Below are positions 1 through 10,491 of a stretch of DNA of 64,000 bases, in pieces. The position numbers and the translations under genes are program-made. Positions within the stretch are counted from its first letter, which is position 1. Every line of letters begins with the position of its first letter. The stretch is taken from positions 496,001 through 560,000 of the forward strand of contig JAJTUP010000043.1 of NCBI GenBank assembly GCA_021399435.1. Direction: 5' to 3'. Origin of the DNA: Diaporthe sp. PMI_573. Lineage: Eukaryota > Ascomycota > Sordariomycetes > Diaporthales > Diaporthaceae. Below the pieces are notes generated by a model, which saw nothing but the letters and a program-made list of their open reading frames with translations, was not told where the DNA came from and searched no databases.

Positions 1-28
1 ATCGTAACTCTTAATCAGGCCCTCCGTG

Positions 29-250
29 TCACAGACCGCAAATACTCAGGAATATTGGACAAACTGGACCAGGCTGATACCACCCTGAGGAAGGAGACCG
101 AGTCCCTGCTGCCGGGGAGCCTGGCTTGGAAGTGTAGCTGCTTGAGTCTAAATCACAGACATCCATACCCAGATTCAGCTTATCCTTGTTGGATAGAAGA
201 TATGTTTTCCCGATAGCACAGAAACCGCAAATAATGATCGCCTCATGCAT
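29..250 (-). pseudogene. P-loop NTPase-like protein, N-terminal fragment
   Basis: The peptide starting at the ATG at 250 opens with a hydrophobic strand followed by a Walker A-like motif (GFCAIGKT, about residues 8-15). An acidic strand ending in DLDSS follows about 25 residues later, as in small kinase-like P-loop proteins. After about residue 42 the reading frame runs into Ser/Gly/Pro-rich sequence and stops at 29. The nucleotide-binding front end is therefore present and the rest is missing or out of frame. I infer a truncated kinase/NTPase-like gene; the exact family and substrate cannot be named. A longer upstream ATG at 271 adds seven residues. Confidence 0.45.
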
Positions 251-271
251 CCGACCAATCTTCAGGTGCAC

Positions 272-816
272 TTTTGCCTCCTCCCAGACGCGTGAGGTTA
301 GTTGTCCGATAATCAGATGTATAGCTTTTATATTACGTTAAATTGGAAACAAGCATCTCGGCCAGGGCGATGTTTCATGCGAGACGGGGGGGTCGATGAT
401 GAGACAGAGCTGAGATGTGGGAAGAAGCTGAGTGTACTAGGAGTCTTAAATCAATTGACATGTGGTCAGTACTGTTGGCGGGTTATGAAACGGCGGCCTG
501 CCGTGGAGCACCATATTTAATAAACGCATGACTTAACACAGGCGCAACCGCTTCTAGATCGACGCTGGTTCGCTTACTAGCCCTCTGCAAGTACTGATTA
601 AGCAGGTACTTCTGTACATTCAAGAGCCTCTCCTAAATACAGTACATTTTAGAGTTAAGGAAGTAAGTTAGGTTAAAAGGTTAAGTACTGTAACTAAAGG
701 TTGAGACTTAAGGTATACAGTACAGTAAAAGTACGTGTGCGAAAATTGTGAGATAGAAACCCTACAATGCGTGGTGGCGGCGCTGTTGGGAAATACTCTC
801 CGAAAAGATTTGTTGG
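272..816. other. AT-rich stretch without a recognisable gene
   Basis: Only short open frames with no recognisable motif occur here. I see no RNA gene or clear repeat. Confidence 0.4.
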
Positions 817-889
817 AAGGCTTCCGAGTTTGGGAAAACCTCTTCGTTATGGTGCATAATCGCGGAAGACATGCCGACTGCGAATCCCG
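817..889 (-). pseudogene. Cytochrome P450 fragment (duplicate of 54577-54649)
   Basis: Read on the minus strand these 73 bases encode a stretch (FAVGMSSAIMHHNEEVFPNS) that matches, with about five base differences, the pre-heme region of the P450 relic at 54154-55072. Similarity stops abruptly on both sides: neither the PERW segment nor the upstream K-helix side is present. This is a short dispersed gene fragment, not a working gene. Confidence 0.8.
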
Positions 890-1356
890 GGAGGCGAAGA
901 GGCCATTGGAATGTCTCGTTTATTTTTCTAGGTGTATGTACTGGACCTAGATTTACATAGATCTGCTTTAAAGTCCCCAGTCTTTTAGAAATGTCTAAGA
1001 CGGAAGCGAACTTACAAACAAAAGTACCAGCGTCTGCGAGTGCTCCGAAGTTTCAGCTTAAAGTACGGTACACTTGGCCGTAGAACACAACTCTTGGTCT
1101 TTTTCGTGTCACACTACCGCTCACTCAACCTAAGCGTCATATATAAACTATTACGAGCATCTCCTGAGTGTGGCAGCTTTGTCCTTCCAAAAGCACATTG
1201 TACAATAATATATCAAGTACATCATAGAAACTTCTTATTGTACTGCACCCCTGTGCTGTACCAAAGAACATATATTTTTCTATCCTTGGTAAGTTGGGCG
1301 GCCCACATTCGGGCACCCCCCTGATTCGGGCCACCCAAATCGCCCACCCACCACCA

Positions 1357-2070
1357 CTACCCTTCGACTTCAACGTCGTCAGAATCCTCATCAGAACCAA
1401 CCACGATGCAACTTTCTGGTGTTTCTGACTTTTCAGACCCTTCTTCGTCTGCTGACTTAGCCTCAATTGCCCGAATGTTGACGAACCTCGAGTTGGGGTT
1501 GGTTTCGACCTTCTTCCTCTTTACTGGTGCCATTGCTTCCAACCTTGCTTTGAGAAGCTCATTTTCTCTGAGGGCCATCTTCAATTGCCAGTTCTTCTCG
1601 TCATATCCTTTTTCAACCTTCCTGAACAGTAGTCGTTGTGTGGCGATTGAGTGATTGCCCTCATCGAAAAAACCGTGCAACGTGCGGATCTCTCTGGATG
1701 CTCTGGGCGTCGACAACACCACTTTTTTAATGCTGATCGGTACTGGGGTGACTAATTCGATCCTTCTCTTTCTCGTGGTGTCATCTATTTTTGCTCTCGC
1801 CGCCGCTTTCTTGGTGTTTTCCAGCAATTGGATGCTGAGCAGTGGCTTGGCCATATTGACCGGCCACAATCCAGTTGCACGCCACCCACTGAGCACATTG
1901 CTCTCCTTCAAAGCCTTCTCACGGCCCTTCCGATAGCAAAAAAGAAACAACTGCTTGCCCGAAACAGTGTTCTCAGTGTAGAAGTTCAGAAGGTTAGCTT
2001 CAGCCTTGTACGCCACCTTGAGCGAAGCAAATACACCCAAGTCTAAGGGTTGAAGTCTGCGTTCACGCAT
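1357..2070 (-). pseudogene. pogo/Fot1-type transposase, C-terminal part
   Basis: The 237-codon frame opens with the motif LQPLDLGVF, followed by a Tyr/Phe-rich segment and the TGLWPVN motif typical of pogo/Fot1 (Tc1/mariner superfamily, DDE_1) transposases. A basic and then acidic tail with a predicted coiled coil (about residues 160-190) follows. The DNA-binding domains and the first two catalytic aspartates are absent, so it cannot catalyse transposition. The tail resembles that of the second pogo relic at 27070-28409, including the TQRLLF motif. Beyond its stop (plus-strand 1295-1345) lies a C-rich stretch similar to the end of the second relic, possibly a terminal sequence. Confidence 0.8.
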
Positions 2071-2421
2071 ACCCGACTACGATTTCGAAGGTCCCGGAAA
2101 TTAAAAGGGGAAGCCGGATAAATTACGAAGCCGGTCACCACGAAGACGAAACCCCACCAGAAAGTGAAACCCTCCCCAGCGACAAAATTAACGCTCTCAA
2201 GGGTGGACCTACACCTCCACTCCATATACGCAATTCGTGGAGTTGATGGAGTTGATCGGAACCCTGGTGATCTCCCACCCTGCGGCAGGACATTGAAACG
2301 ATCGACGGCGGGCCAACAAGGTGAACATGGAAAACACCATGGGAGGTAAGCGAGAATTTTCCCACCTTAATAAAGACATGGCCTGCCAAAGAGGCGTCGA
2401 AAGTGTAGATTCCCCGTCATA

Positions 2422-2556
2422 ATGCCTAGCTATATTCAGGAAGACGTGGCTAATGCCCTATTTGACATTACTAACAATGGAATGTCTCTAAATAAAGCCT
2501 CTGAGAAGCACAATGTCCTCACATCCAGTGTTGCTAATAATATGGCAATAAAATAG
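2422..2556 (+). pseudogene. pogo transposase psq-type helix-turn-helix N-terminus
   Basis: A 44-codon frame starts MPSYIQEDVANAL and contains the NGMSLNKASEKHNV segment. This is the usual first helix-turn-helix (psq type) of pogo-like transposases, which binds the element ends. It stops after 44 codons and runs into the CATATTG array. It lies on the opposite strand to the C-terminal fragment at 1357-2070, so the two cannot be one simple gene. Either one part was inverted or they come from different copies. Confidence 0.6.
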
Positions 2557-2559
2557 TGT

Positions 2560-2682
2560 ATTGCAATACAACCCATATGGTATGGACTTTTTCATATTGC
2601 GACAATATAATATGAGGTTCTTCATATTGTGGCAATACAATATGAGGATGTCCATATTGCCAATATATTATTCATATTGGGT
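2560..2682. repeat. CATATTG/CAATATG imperfect tandem array
   Basis: Units of roughly 20-30 bases beginning CATATTG recur at least four times (near 2593, 2622, 2651 and 2672), each with an inverted CAATAT/AATATG inside. The array therefore has both direct and palindromic symmetry. It sits between the pogo helix-turn-helix fragment and the hAT relic and could be a subterminal region of either element. Confidence 0.6.
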
Positions 2683-2969
2683 GGCCCGTGCCGGGGCAGA
2701 CTTGCCTTTCCGTGATAGCCGAACATGTCGTACCCTATACCCAGGACAGGGGTATCTGGCATTTCATTGGCGGGCATTCACCTCAACACGCGTCTTTATT
2801 GACAATCGGTCCTCACCCGCGACCACGCGTTGCCCCCACATGTCGGGGGTGGTACGACCGGTACAGGCCATGTTGGACTGGGCTGGTCAGTGGGTGTCTG
2901 TCGACATTGGCCGTCGTCACCTCTACCGCATTTTCTTTATCACTGTTGGGCTTAGCTAGGCTGACCGCC

Positions 2970-4363
2970 ATGCCTCAACGACGCCTCCCCTATGCAAAAT
3001 TGTCACAAAGAAGAGAATCATCAATTTCAGTCAACTTTTCGGACCTTTCCAGTCAGCAGCCGCAGGACCTGGACGAAAGCCAAACGTGCAAATCTCGACC
3101 TTGCACAGCCTCTACAGCCTCCGTCAAGCCCAGAACATCATGGATCTTCTCTCACATGCCAGACGAGGAGACAGAGACGCGATATTACAACCAGCGAACC
3201 GGCAAGGAAGAGTGGCGCTGCAAACATTGCAACAGAGCCTATGCCTGTTCTGGGGGTACTGCGGCTCCTGCAAAACATCTTATGGGCCCTCCTCCTGACG
3301 GCCACGGTCTGCCAAAGGGAGCCCCGCGGACAGCTAGAGTGACAACAATACGAACGATTCTCGAAGAAACCCGTGCTGTGGCAGAAGATAACCCCCGCAA
3401 ACGCCGTCGGCTCAACGGCCAACCCGGAGATTCGATCGACCCTGACCAGCTCGAAGTCTTGTATGTGAGGTTTATTACGACCTGTTCCCTCCCGTTTCGG
3501 CTCGTGGAATGCCCAGAGTTCCGAGCACTCTTGGCCTACATCAATGACGATATCGACACTTGGCTGCCAGATACGCATGAGACCATCAGGAAATGGATCA
3601 TGTGGCAGTATGAAGACCAGAAGGACAAGGTCAAGCAGCGCATACAGTCGGCGAAGTCAAGAATTCACATCAGCTGCGACCTTTGGACTTCTCCCAACTC
3701 TTTGGCCATCTTGGGGGTAGTCGGCCACTATGTCACGGAAGACGGCCAGCTGGAACACCATATTTTGGCGTTGAAAGACATCGACAGTGAGCACGACGGT
3801 TCTCACCTCGCGGCGGCGATTTTGGAAGTGGTTGACGGATGGGGCTTTGCTTCAAAACTCGGATATTTCGTGATGGACAATGCTGGCAATAACGACACAA
3901 TGATGAGATCCCTTTCGCTTGGTCAGTACAACTCACCGTTTCTACTGACTGGCCCTAACATCCCACAGGTCTCCTACGCCGATACGACATCCAATACGAC
4001 CCCAAGATTCACCGGCTCCGCTGTCAAGGTCATATTATCAACCTCGCCGCGAAAGCCTTCCTCTTCGTCACCGACAGTGAAAAGCTCGAACGCGACAATG
4101 CTGGCCTGCATGATGTGACACTAAAGCAAGTTGAAGCGTGGCGGAAAAAGGGCCCTCTTGGTAAGCTTCACAACTTCATCGTCTACATTCAACGGAGTGT
4201 TCAGCGCAGCCAGAAGTTTCTTGCTATCAGCCACAATCGTAGGCTAGCGCGAGACAATGACACAAGATGGAGCTCGTGGTATACATGGCGTGCGGCATTG
4301 CAGATACGTCTTAGCATTGGAGGTGGGCCCGCTGGTTGTAGACTCACCAATTCCCCCTCATAA
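2970..4363 (+). pseudogene. hAT transposase relic (copy 1), C-terminally truncated
   Basis: From the ATG at 2970 the protein has a BED-type zinc finger (WRCKHC...H, near 3210-3280) and a long helical segment. The hAT core follows: CDLWTSPNS (first catalytic Asp), VMDNAGNND (second Asp) and, after an intron at 3922-3968 (GTCAGT...CACAG), RLRCQGHIINLAAKAFLF. Joining at that intron keeps the frame. The DNTRWSSWY motif follows near 4255, and homology ends about 4320. The C-terminal hATC dimerisation domain, including the third catalytic acidic residue, is missing. The sequence there passes directly into an unrelated gene on the other strand (4348-4830), so this is a rearranged remnant. Confidence 0.85.
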
Positions 4364-4830
4364 TCTGCCTGGTCGTCTTGGGCAATCTTGGGGATAATGA
4401 CATTTTCGTCATGGCCAATCACCGTGGTTGATGGTTTGAAGAAAATGGATGGGAACGGCGGTACCTTCCTCCCGGCCTCTCGAACTGTGGCGGATTAGTA
4501 ACGTTCTATTACAGAACAGTTAATTATTCAAAGCTGATGATGGCTGAACGAACTATGTGTTGCGTAGTTCAAGCCCACACATCGTACTATCGGCACGTCA
4601 TGAGCTTGCAGTGGGCCCAGGAGCTTCTTGACTGTCACGACCTCATCCGTTACACGGGTCAGGCCAGTGGTGTCGTATATATCATCACCTTGGATGACCT
4701 TGGCCTGCAGTCGAGTGTTCTCGGAGGTGCTGCCCAAGTCGAACCCCGGGTGCGGGAGTATAGGTTCCCCATGAAGGACCCGGTCGTCCGTGCTGATAAA
4801 ACGAATTAGGCGTTCCCATGCAACACTCAT
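4348..4830 (-). pseudogene. Fumarylacetoacetate hydrolase-family protein, N-terminal half
   Basis: The ATG at 4830 begins MSVAWERLIRF. The frame carries the FAH-family N-terminal layout: GEPI, a VIQGD segment and CVGLNYATH. An intron at 4485-4553 (minus strand GTTCGT...CCACAG) joins in phase to a second exon containing FKPSTTV, IPKIAQDDQADYEGEL and the first conserved acidic residues of the metal site. The family (hydrolases or decarboxylases acting on acylpyruvate-type substrates) is normally about 280-320 residues; only about 138 remain. The rest of the catalytic domain is lost where the frame meets the hAT relic near 4348. Confidence 0.8.
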
Positions 4831-5589
4831 CTTGTTTGGTTGGCTGTTGTGTCCGAGTAATCTGGGTGTAAGTACCGAATTAGACGAATTCACATAGCTG
4901 AGAAAACGCCTTCTCCGTAGAAATATCTGTGAAGAATGGTGATCCATATGTGAGGTCTCATTCCGAAGCAGATGAGTGATATTCATTAATCAGGGGTGTT
5001 CTCCTCGGAGTCAATTGCCGCATGTTCCGAACCTCTGCAGACGTGATATCTGCAAGGAATGTTCAACTGAAAACTGGCCTAAATGCATATCGCATACTAC
5101 GAAATGCGGATAAGACATATTTGCAGTCGACAAACTCTAATTGATCCGAATTCTTTTCCAAAGCGTCAAGAGCCTGACGACTTGGCTGTCTGCAACCACA
5201 AACCAATCGCTTACAGGGTCAACCAACTGCCTCGTCACCGGAACCAGGCTGGATCTGGCTTTCTCTGTGCTATGCTGTTAACGTTCAAGGCCAAGCCGAC
5301 CGTGAATTCACTGTTGATTCACCAAATACTATAGTACGCTGTCACATGATTCAAATTAACACTATTCACTCCACAACTCCCAACTTGTAGTTAGATAACT
5401 GGCTTCATTCTTAATGCGAGCACAGTACTGTTAAACAAAAAGTTGCAGCTGCTCCTTTGTATTATTCTCTGATTTCAAATCATGCTAAAAGAAAGCGAAT
5501 CCACAAGAACCCGTGAGTTGCCATTGCAATTCACGAGCATCCTCGTGCCATACAGGTCTCCCGGATAGAGAGAAAAAAGCAGCATATCA
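4831..5589. other. Intergenic, no gene recognised
   Basis: This lies upstream of the FAH-family fragment and downstream of the aldehyde dehydrogenase stop. The open frames are short and motif-free. Confidence 0.4.
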
Positions 5590-7273
5590 TCACTGACTGC
5601 TGGGTGGCTGAATGTGCCACTTGACGGTCTTGGTGATAGTCCAATCATCCAAGGCCTCCTTGCCCATGTCCTTGCCAAAACCGCTCTCCTTCATGCCGCC
5701 GAATGGGGCATTGGCACTGACATCACCCCACGAATTAACCGTGACCTGTCCGCTCTCCAATGCCTCGCTGACCCTAAATGCCTTGTTCAGGTCGCGCGTA
5801 AAGATGGCCGCGCTGAGGCCGTACGCAGAGTCATTCGCCTTGTCGATGGCCTCCTCCTCCGTGCTGAAGCTCGCAATGCTGGCCAGAGGCCCAAACACTT
5901 CATTCGTCATAATGTCCGCATCCTGGCGTACGTCCGCAAATGCAGTGTTCTCAATGAGATACCCCTCGCCCGGGATCGTGTGTCCCCCGTGGAGCAGCCT
6001 GGCACCCGATCTCTTACCCTTCTCCACGTATTCGGCCATCTTGTCCAGCTGTGCCTTGCTTGCGATGGCAGCCTTTGTGGTCTGTGGAGAAAAGGGGTCA
6101 CCCGCCACCACGGCTTTGCTGCGGGAGGAGAAATCCGAGAGGAATCTCTCGTAGATGGTGTCTTGGACATAGATCCTGCTACCAGCCACGCAAACCTGGC
6201 CGTTGCTAGCAGTGATGCCTAGTGTCGTCCAGAACAGGGCATTTTCCCAGTCTGCGTCATCGAACACGATACTCGGACTCTTGCCGCCCAATTCGAGCGA
6301 GATCTTCTTCAGGTTTGTCTGCGCCGCAATGGCCATAATTCGCCTCCCGACCGCCGGGCTGCCGGTAAAGGCAATCTTCTTGACGGCCATGTGCTCGGAC
6401 AGCGCCTGACCCGCCACGTTACCGTAGCCACACAGGATATTGATGACGCCTGGAGGGAATCCGGACTCCTTGACGAGCTCTGCGAGCTTCTGTCCCCAGA
6501 GAGGCGTTGTCTCGGGTGTTTTGAGGATGAGAACATTGCCTGCTGCTATGGCCGGGGCCAGCTTCCAGAATGCAATCATGCTAGCATACGGTGCCGAACC
6601 ATCAGCTGCCAGTACCTATGCACTTACTGAGGGAGGTGAGGTGACCTGGGGCCGTGGAAAGTATGCTTTCCGAATCAAGGTATGCGGTCTGTCGACTCAC
6701 AGGGTGTTCCATGGCACAATCGCGGCGCAGACGCCAATGGGCTCACGCCTCGTATAGGCGATGCCGTCTGGGAGACTTATGCTTTCTCCATCTAGTTTAT
6801 CCGCCCAACCCGCGAAGTAGCGCAGCGTCTCAACAGCCTGAGTAACGTGCAACCCGAGGGATTCACGGTAGAGCTGTCCCGACTCCAGGGTCTGCAGTGA
6901 CGCGAGGTCTGGGGCGCTCCTCTCGACCAGGTCAGCCAGCCTGTTGAGCAGCAGAGCCCTCGTTCTGGGCGCCGCCTTCCTCCAAGACGAAAACGCCGTC
7001 TTGGCGGATTCGACGGCTCTGTCGACATCTTCTCTCTGGCATGCGGATACTGCGGCCAAGATCTGGCCGGAAGTAGGATTCTCAACTTCGAGAACGGCAT
7101 TTCCAAAGGCGGCGCTGAATTCGCCATGGATGAACAGGCCTGTCTGAACTGTCGTGTTCTCCCGTCAGTTGAATGCGGACAGGTTCGCAGGATGTTAGCT
7201 GTCATCATGGGTCGAAGGTGGGCTTACCATCAATGCGCCGCCCCTCAAAACCGGTCAAACTGACAGACGCCAT
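5590..7273 (-). CDS. Aldehyde dehydrogenase (NAD(P)+), intact, three exons
   Basis: Exons 7228-7273, 6701-7148 and 5590-6580 join with introns 7149-7227 and 6581-6700 (both GT-AG) to give 494 residues, the normal size for the ALDH superfamily. Visible landmarks are PWN before the second intron, the nucleotide-binding region FTGSPAVG, the general base in ELGGKSP (Glu about 261) and the nucleophile in NGQVCVAG (Cys about 295). Their spacing of 34 residues matches the family. EVFGPL and the C-terminal FGGMKESGFG oligomer/cofactor segment are also present. It oxidises an aldehyde to the acid; the substrate is not readable from sequence. No targeting peptide is obvious, so cytosolic is likely. It is divergent from the amine oxidase at 8041, which suggests aldehydes from amine breakdown as substrate. 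The second half is AT/GC-balanced and undamaged. Confidence 0.93.
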
Positions 7274-8040
7274 TCTTCAAGATTTGGAGTTATTCAATAA
7301 CTAATTCAGAATCCAAAGCAACTTTCGCCAGTGACTTTGGCTTCTAACTTTGCGTAGGTTGGGCCCAGTTTTTGCGCTGTCCTCATTCTTGTACTGTGTC
7401 ATTCATGCCGCTCCTCTCGTAAAGAGCCGGAACATGCGGAAGGGAGGTTTGCCTTGCATTCCGAACGCACCTCGCTAGCCAAATTCTTCTTGCCCTGGAT
7501 TTGACACAGCAGGTTTCGGAAGTGCATCAATATCTGAGGAGCCCGGTCTTCCCCACAAACTCACGGTAGGCAGCTTTTAGTTTAGATTTGCTGGCTGCCG
7601 GCAGCATCGCACCATGCCCATGCATGCTCCCGATGTCCCCACAGGCACATCATTGATGCTTATTATTAAAGTTCCCGAGAGCCTGAGACACGATCACACT
7701 GCCAGGGTCTACGACAGCCCGACTTTTCGCTTTTGATACGAATAAAATCCGAAACAGCCGCAGAACAATCGCACAACGCAACACTACCTCGTGCCCGGCC
7801 GAACAGATATCGGCATGGTGCAAGCGACCTGCTCGTTAACTTGACGGTCTTAACAAACGCCTCATCTCTCGCCGTGGAATCGTGATCTTCTTCAATGTTG
7901 GCGAACAACATTTCTTGCGCTCTCCTCCGGCAACGTCAATTTTGGAACAAGAGGCATAGCCCTGTGCATCTGCCGCAGCCCTGCCTGTAATCCCTCACCC
8001 TCCCTCAGCCTTGTCCGTCGAGGAAAATACTACTGCAGCC
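7274..8040. promoter_or_regulatory. Shared upstream region between ALDH and amine oxidase
   Basis: This 767-base gap separates two divergently oriented genes and must hold both promoters. I did not see a convincing known operator such as a clear GATA-factor pair. An in-frame non-ATG extension of the amine oxidase reaches back to about 8011, with an imperfect duplicated stretch (GCC-ATG-CCTGTCATCCCTCACCC-like, near 7980-8005 and 8037-8060) just before the start. Confidence 0.45.
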
Positions 8041-9672
8041 ATGCCTGTCATCCCTCACCCGCTCTCGGCGTTGTCCATCGAAGAGACAAACCTCGCCCGC
8101 GACATCGTGCTGGGTTGCCATGCCGGCCAGATGCTTTACTTTCGGCAGATCCTTCTCTTAGAGCCCCCCAAGAATGAAGTCCTGCCATTTCTCGAGCTCG
8201 AGCACAGCGGGAAACTCTCCGAAGATACTCCGCGGCCGCAGCGACTAGCCAAGGTTCAGTATGATGCGATTACTAAAGGAAGCAAGGTCCCGCAACACCA
8301 GGAGTCTATTGTCGATCTAAGGCAAAAGGAGCGAGTCGAGCACCATGTCATCGCCCAAGAATACCATGCCGCGTTGACCATGTGAGTATCTCCTGAATAT
8401 ACTATCCATATTCTGCACTTTCCATCTTGACCACGTATGGACAGGCTGCTAATTCTTCTCCTAGCCATGAGCTCCAGGCCGCTGCGGACGCGTGCGCCAG
8501 CTCGCCAGTGTTGAAGGAAAAGCTCAAGGAATTCAAGCTACCTGATGGGTTTGAGGTCGTGATTGAGCCGTGGCCGTACGGGGCGCCGGATATCGATGAC
8601 GGGGCCAGGCGTTTCTTCCAGGCCCTTCTCTTCGCCCGCGACACCAGGTCTAAGAACCCGGACTCAAACTTCTATGCATACCCATTGCCCCTGATCCCAG
8701 TCATGGACGCCCTGACCAAGGAGGTCGTCCGCATAGACGAGCTGGCAACAGGTGGGAACGACGACGCTTTCCAAGGCGGAGCAAACCCGGCGGCGGTGCT
8801 TGATTATTGCCAGCCGAGTGAGTACGTCCCGGAGCTGCTCCCGGGCGGCACGAGGAAGGACCTGAAGCCGCTATCTGTGTTACAGCCGGATGGCCCCAGC
8901 TTCACCATCTCGGATGGCAACTTGGTCGAATGGCAGAAGTGGAGAATGCGTGTCAGTTTCAATTCAAGAGAGGGCGCCGTCATCCACGATATCAGGTATC
9001 AAGGGCGTCCCATCCTTTACAGGCTCAGCCTAAGCGAAATGGTGTGTTCTCTTCCAGTTCCTTACATGCCAGCCGAAATGAAGCGTAAAGTGCTAAGCAG
9101 TGGACTGGGTGAAGACGGTGCCGTATGCCGACCCGAGGCCTCCGTTCCACCGGAAGCAGGCGTTTGATTTCGGAGACGGGGGACTGGGCCACACTGTGAA
9201 CAATCTGGAACTTGGCTGCGATTGCCTGGGGCTCATCAAGGTAACTAGCCCTTTCTTTTATTACAAGTCCGGCTTTTACTCAAGATACGTACGGGCAACC
9301 CTCGAGCGGTAGCCTGTCGTTTCCACCCAGGAACAATGCTGACTTGAAGCAAAATCAAGTACTTCGACGGAGTACTCATAGACTCTAGCGGCACTGCGCA
9401 AGAGGCCAAGAACGTAATCTGTCTGCATGAGCAAGACAACGGCATCGGCTGGAAGCACACAAACTGGCGGACCAACCGCGCCGTCGTGACGCGCCGCCGA
9501 GAGCTTGTGGTCCAGTTCATCATCACGCTCGCCAACTACGAGTACATTTTCAACTTCAAGTTCGACCAGGCCGCGGGCATCACCGTCGAGGTTCGCGCCA
9601 CAGGCATCGTGTCAGTCGTCGGCATCGAGCCGGGCAAGACTGCCAGCTGGGGTAAAGTGGTAAACCCCGGTC
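8041..9672 (+). pseudogene. Copper amine oxidase, 3' end missing
   Basis: Four exons (8041-8381, 8465-9041, 9115-9240, 9360 to about 9672) join in frame across GT-AG introns. The product resembles copper/topaquinone amine oxidases: an N2/N3-like front, YRLSLSEM, a base-region segment AFDFGDGGLG, NNLELGCDCLG, and the topaquinone motif NYEY with the precursor Tyr near residue 408. Frame and similarity run to WGKVVNPG and then end. The C-terminal third (about 200-230 residues), with the HxH copper ligands, is absent, and reading continues into C-rich repeat. The enzyme would oxidise primary amines to aldehydes, ammonia and H2O2, but this copy cannot bind copper normally. Its neighbour is a divergent aldehyde dehydrogenase. 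Confidence 0.88.
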
Positions 9673-9689
9673 AAGGACCGCACCCACCA

Positions 9690-9835
9690 CACGAAACCCA
9701 CCACCCACTCCCACCGTGGGTGACCCACCCCACCGCCCACCCACCCACGAGGACCTCGAAATCTTTGTCATCCACCCCACCCCACCCCACGGAAGGGTCA
9801 CCCACGGTGGGTTTTGGTGGGTCGTGGGTTTATAA
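9690..9835. repeat. C-rich inverted repeat at the amine oxidase break
   Basis: Arms near 9696-9731 and 9795-9831 are imperfect inverted copies of about 35 bases (AAACCCAC...CCACCGTGGGTGACCC and its complement) around a CCACCC-rich loop. Each arm also has its own small palindrome (CCCACcGTGGG). It begins just after the last amine-oxidase codons, so it is probably a MITE-like insertion or element end. From 9836 to 10035 no gene is seen. Confidence 0.65.
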
Positions 9836-10035
9836 GGTAGTATTTACCCTACCCAGTGTAGGATCGGGCAGGGACAGGCTTGTGTTTTAACTTCACAAGT
9901 ATTATTATATGGGGTTTCGGGTTTAAATACCGGTAGATATACTATTCTAAGGCCCGCCCCTGAGACTGAAGCAGTTCTTCATCGAAATTGTGAACGCGCC
10001 CCGCCACCTTGGTGTGTTTCTATCCCGCCATCGTA

Positions 10036-10491
10036 ATGAGCGACAACGTCCCCATCTCGTCTCAAGCATCTACTGCTCTTCACTCATCCTTCTCCCAAGA
10101 GCCATCTACTCCCAGTATCTCGGAGGATGAAGCTGTCACAAGGCTTGGCCGCCATTTCCCAGGCTTCCTCTTCACCGACTTGGTCGATTTAACCTACGAG
10201 GGTGCAGAGAATGGCACGGCAATCAAACCGTTACCTTTTCGACCAGAGGATCTCGCACGGTTCACCAGCAATTCTGATATTGGCCAATGGCTTAACGACG
10301 AGATAATCAACACTCTATTCGAGCGAATTGTTGGCTTGAGAGAGAACTTAAGGACTGCGTCTAGCGGTATTTGGCTCGTGGAAGGAAAACCCCTTCCATG
10401 CGAGCCGCCCACGGTTTTCATTCTTCCAGTCCACGAAGCCAAACACTGGGTTTTGTTGACCATCGACGTGGAGGTTTTATTTTACGTTTGA
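10036..10491 (+). pseudogene. Ulp1-like (C48) cysteine protease, N-terminal fragment
   Basis: From the ATG at 10036 a Ser-rich leader is followed by a segment with the layout of SUMO-protease-like domains: WLNDEIINTL (substrate-groove region) and, about 45 residues later, VFILPVHEAKHWVLLTID, which carries the catalytic His-Trp. The Asp, Gln and Cys of the C48 triad would lie downstream, but the frame stops at 10491 after a change to much higher GC content. It is therefore a truncated domain. A longer relative lies at 33513-34664. The natural substrate is unknown. Confidence 0.6.

Noticed and set aside
302..520. 72-codon plus-strand frame
   Set aside because: No motif, atypical composition and no neighbouring exon; expected by chance in this sequence.
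5614..6222. Long plus-strand frames over the aldehyde dehydrogenase
   Set aside because: They are antisense shadows of the clearly identified ALDH exon.
9486..9890. Continuation of the amine oxidase frame to 9890
   Set aside because: After about 9672 it is translated C-rich repeat (Pro/His-rich), not amine oxidase sequence.
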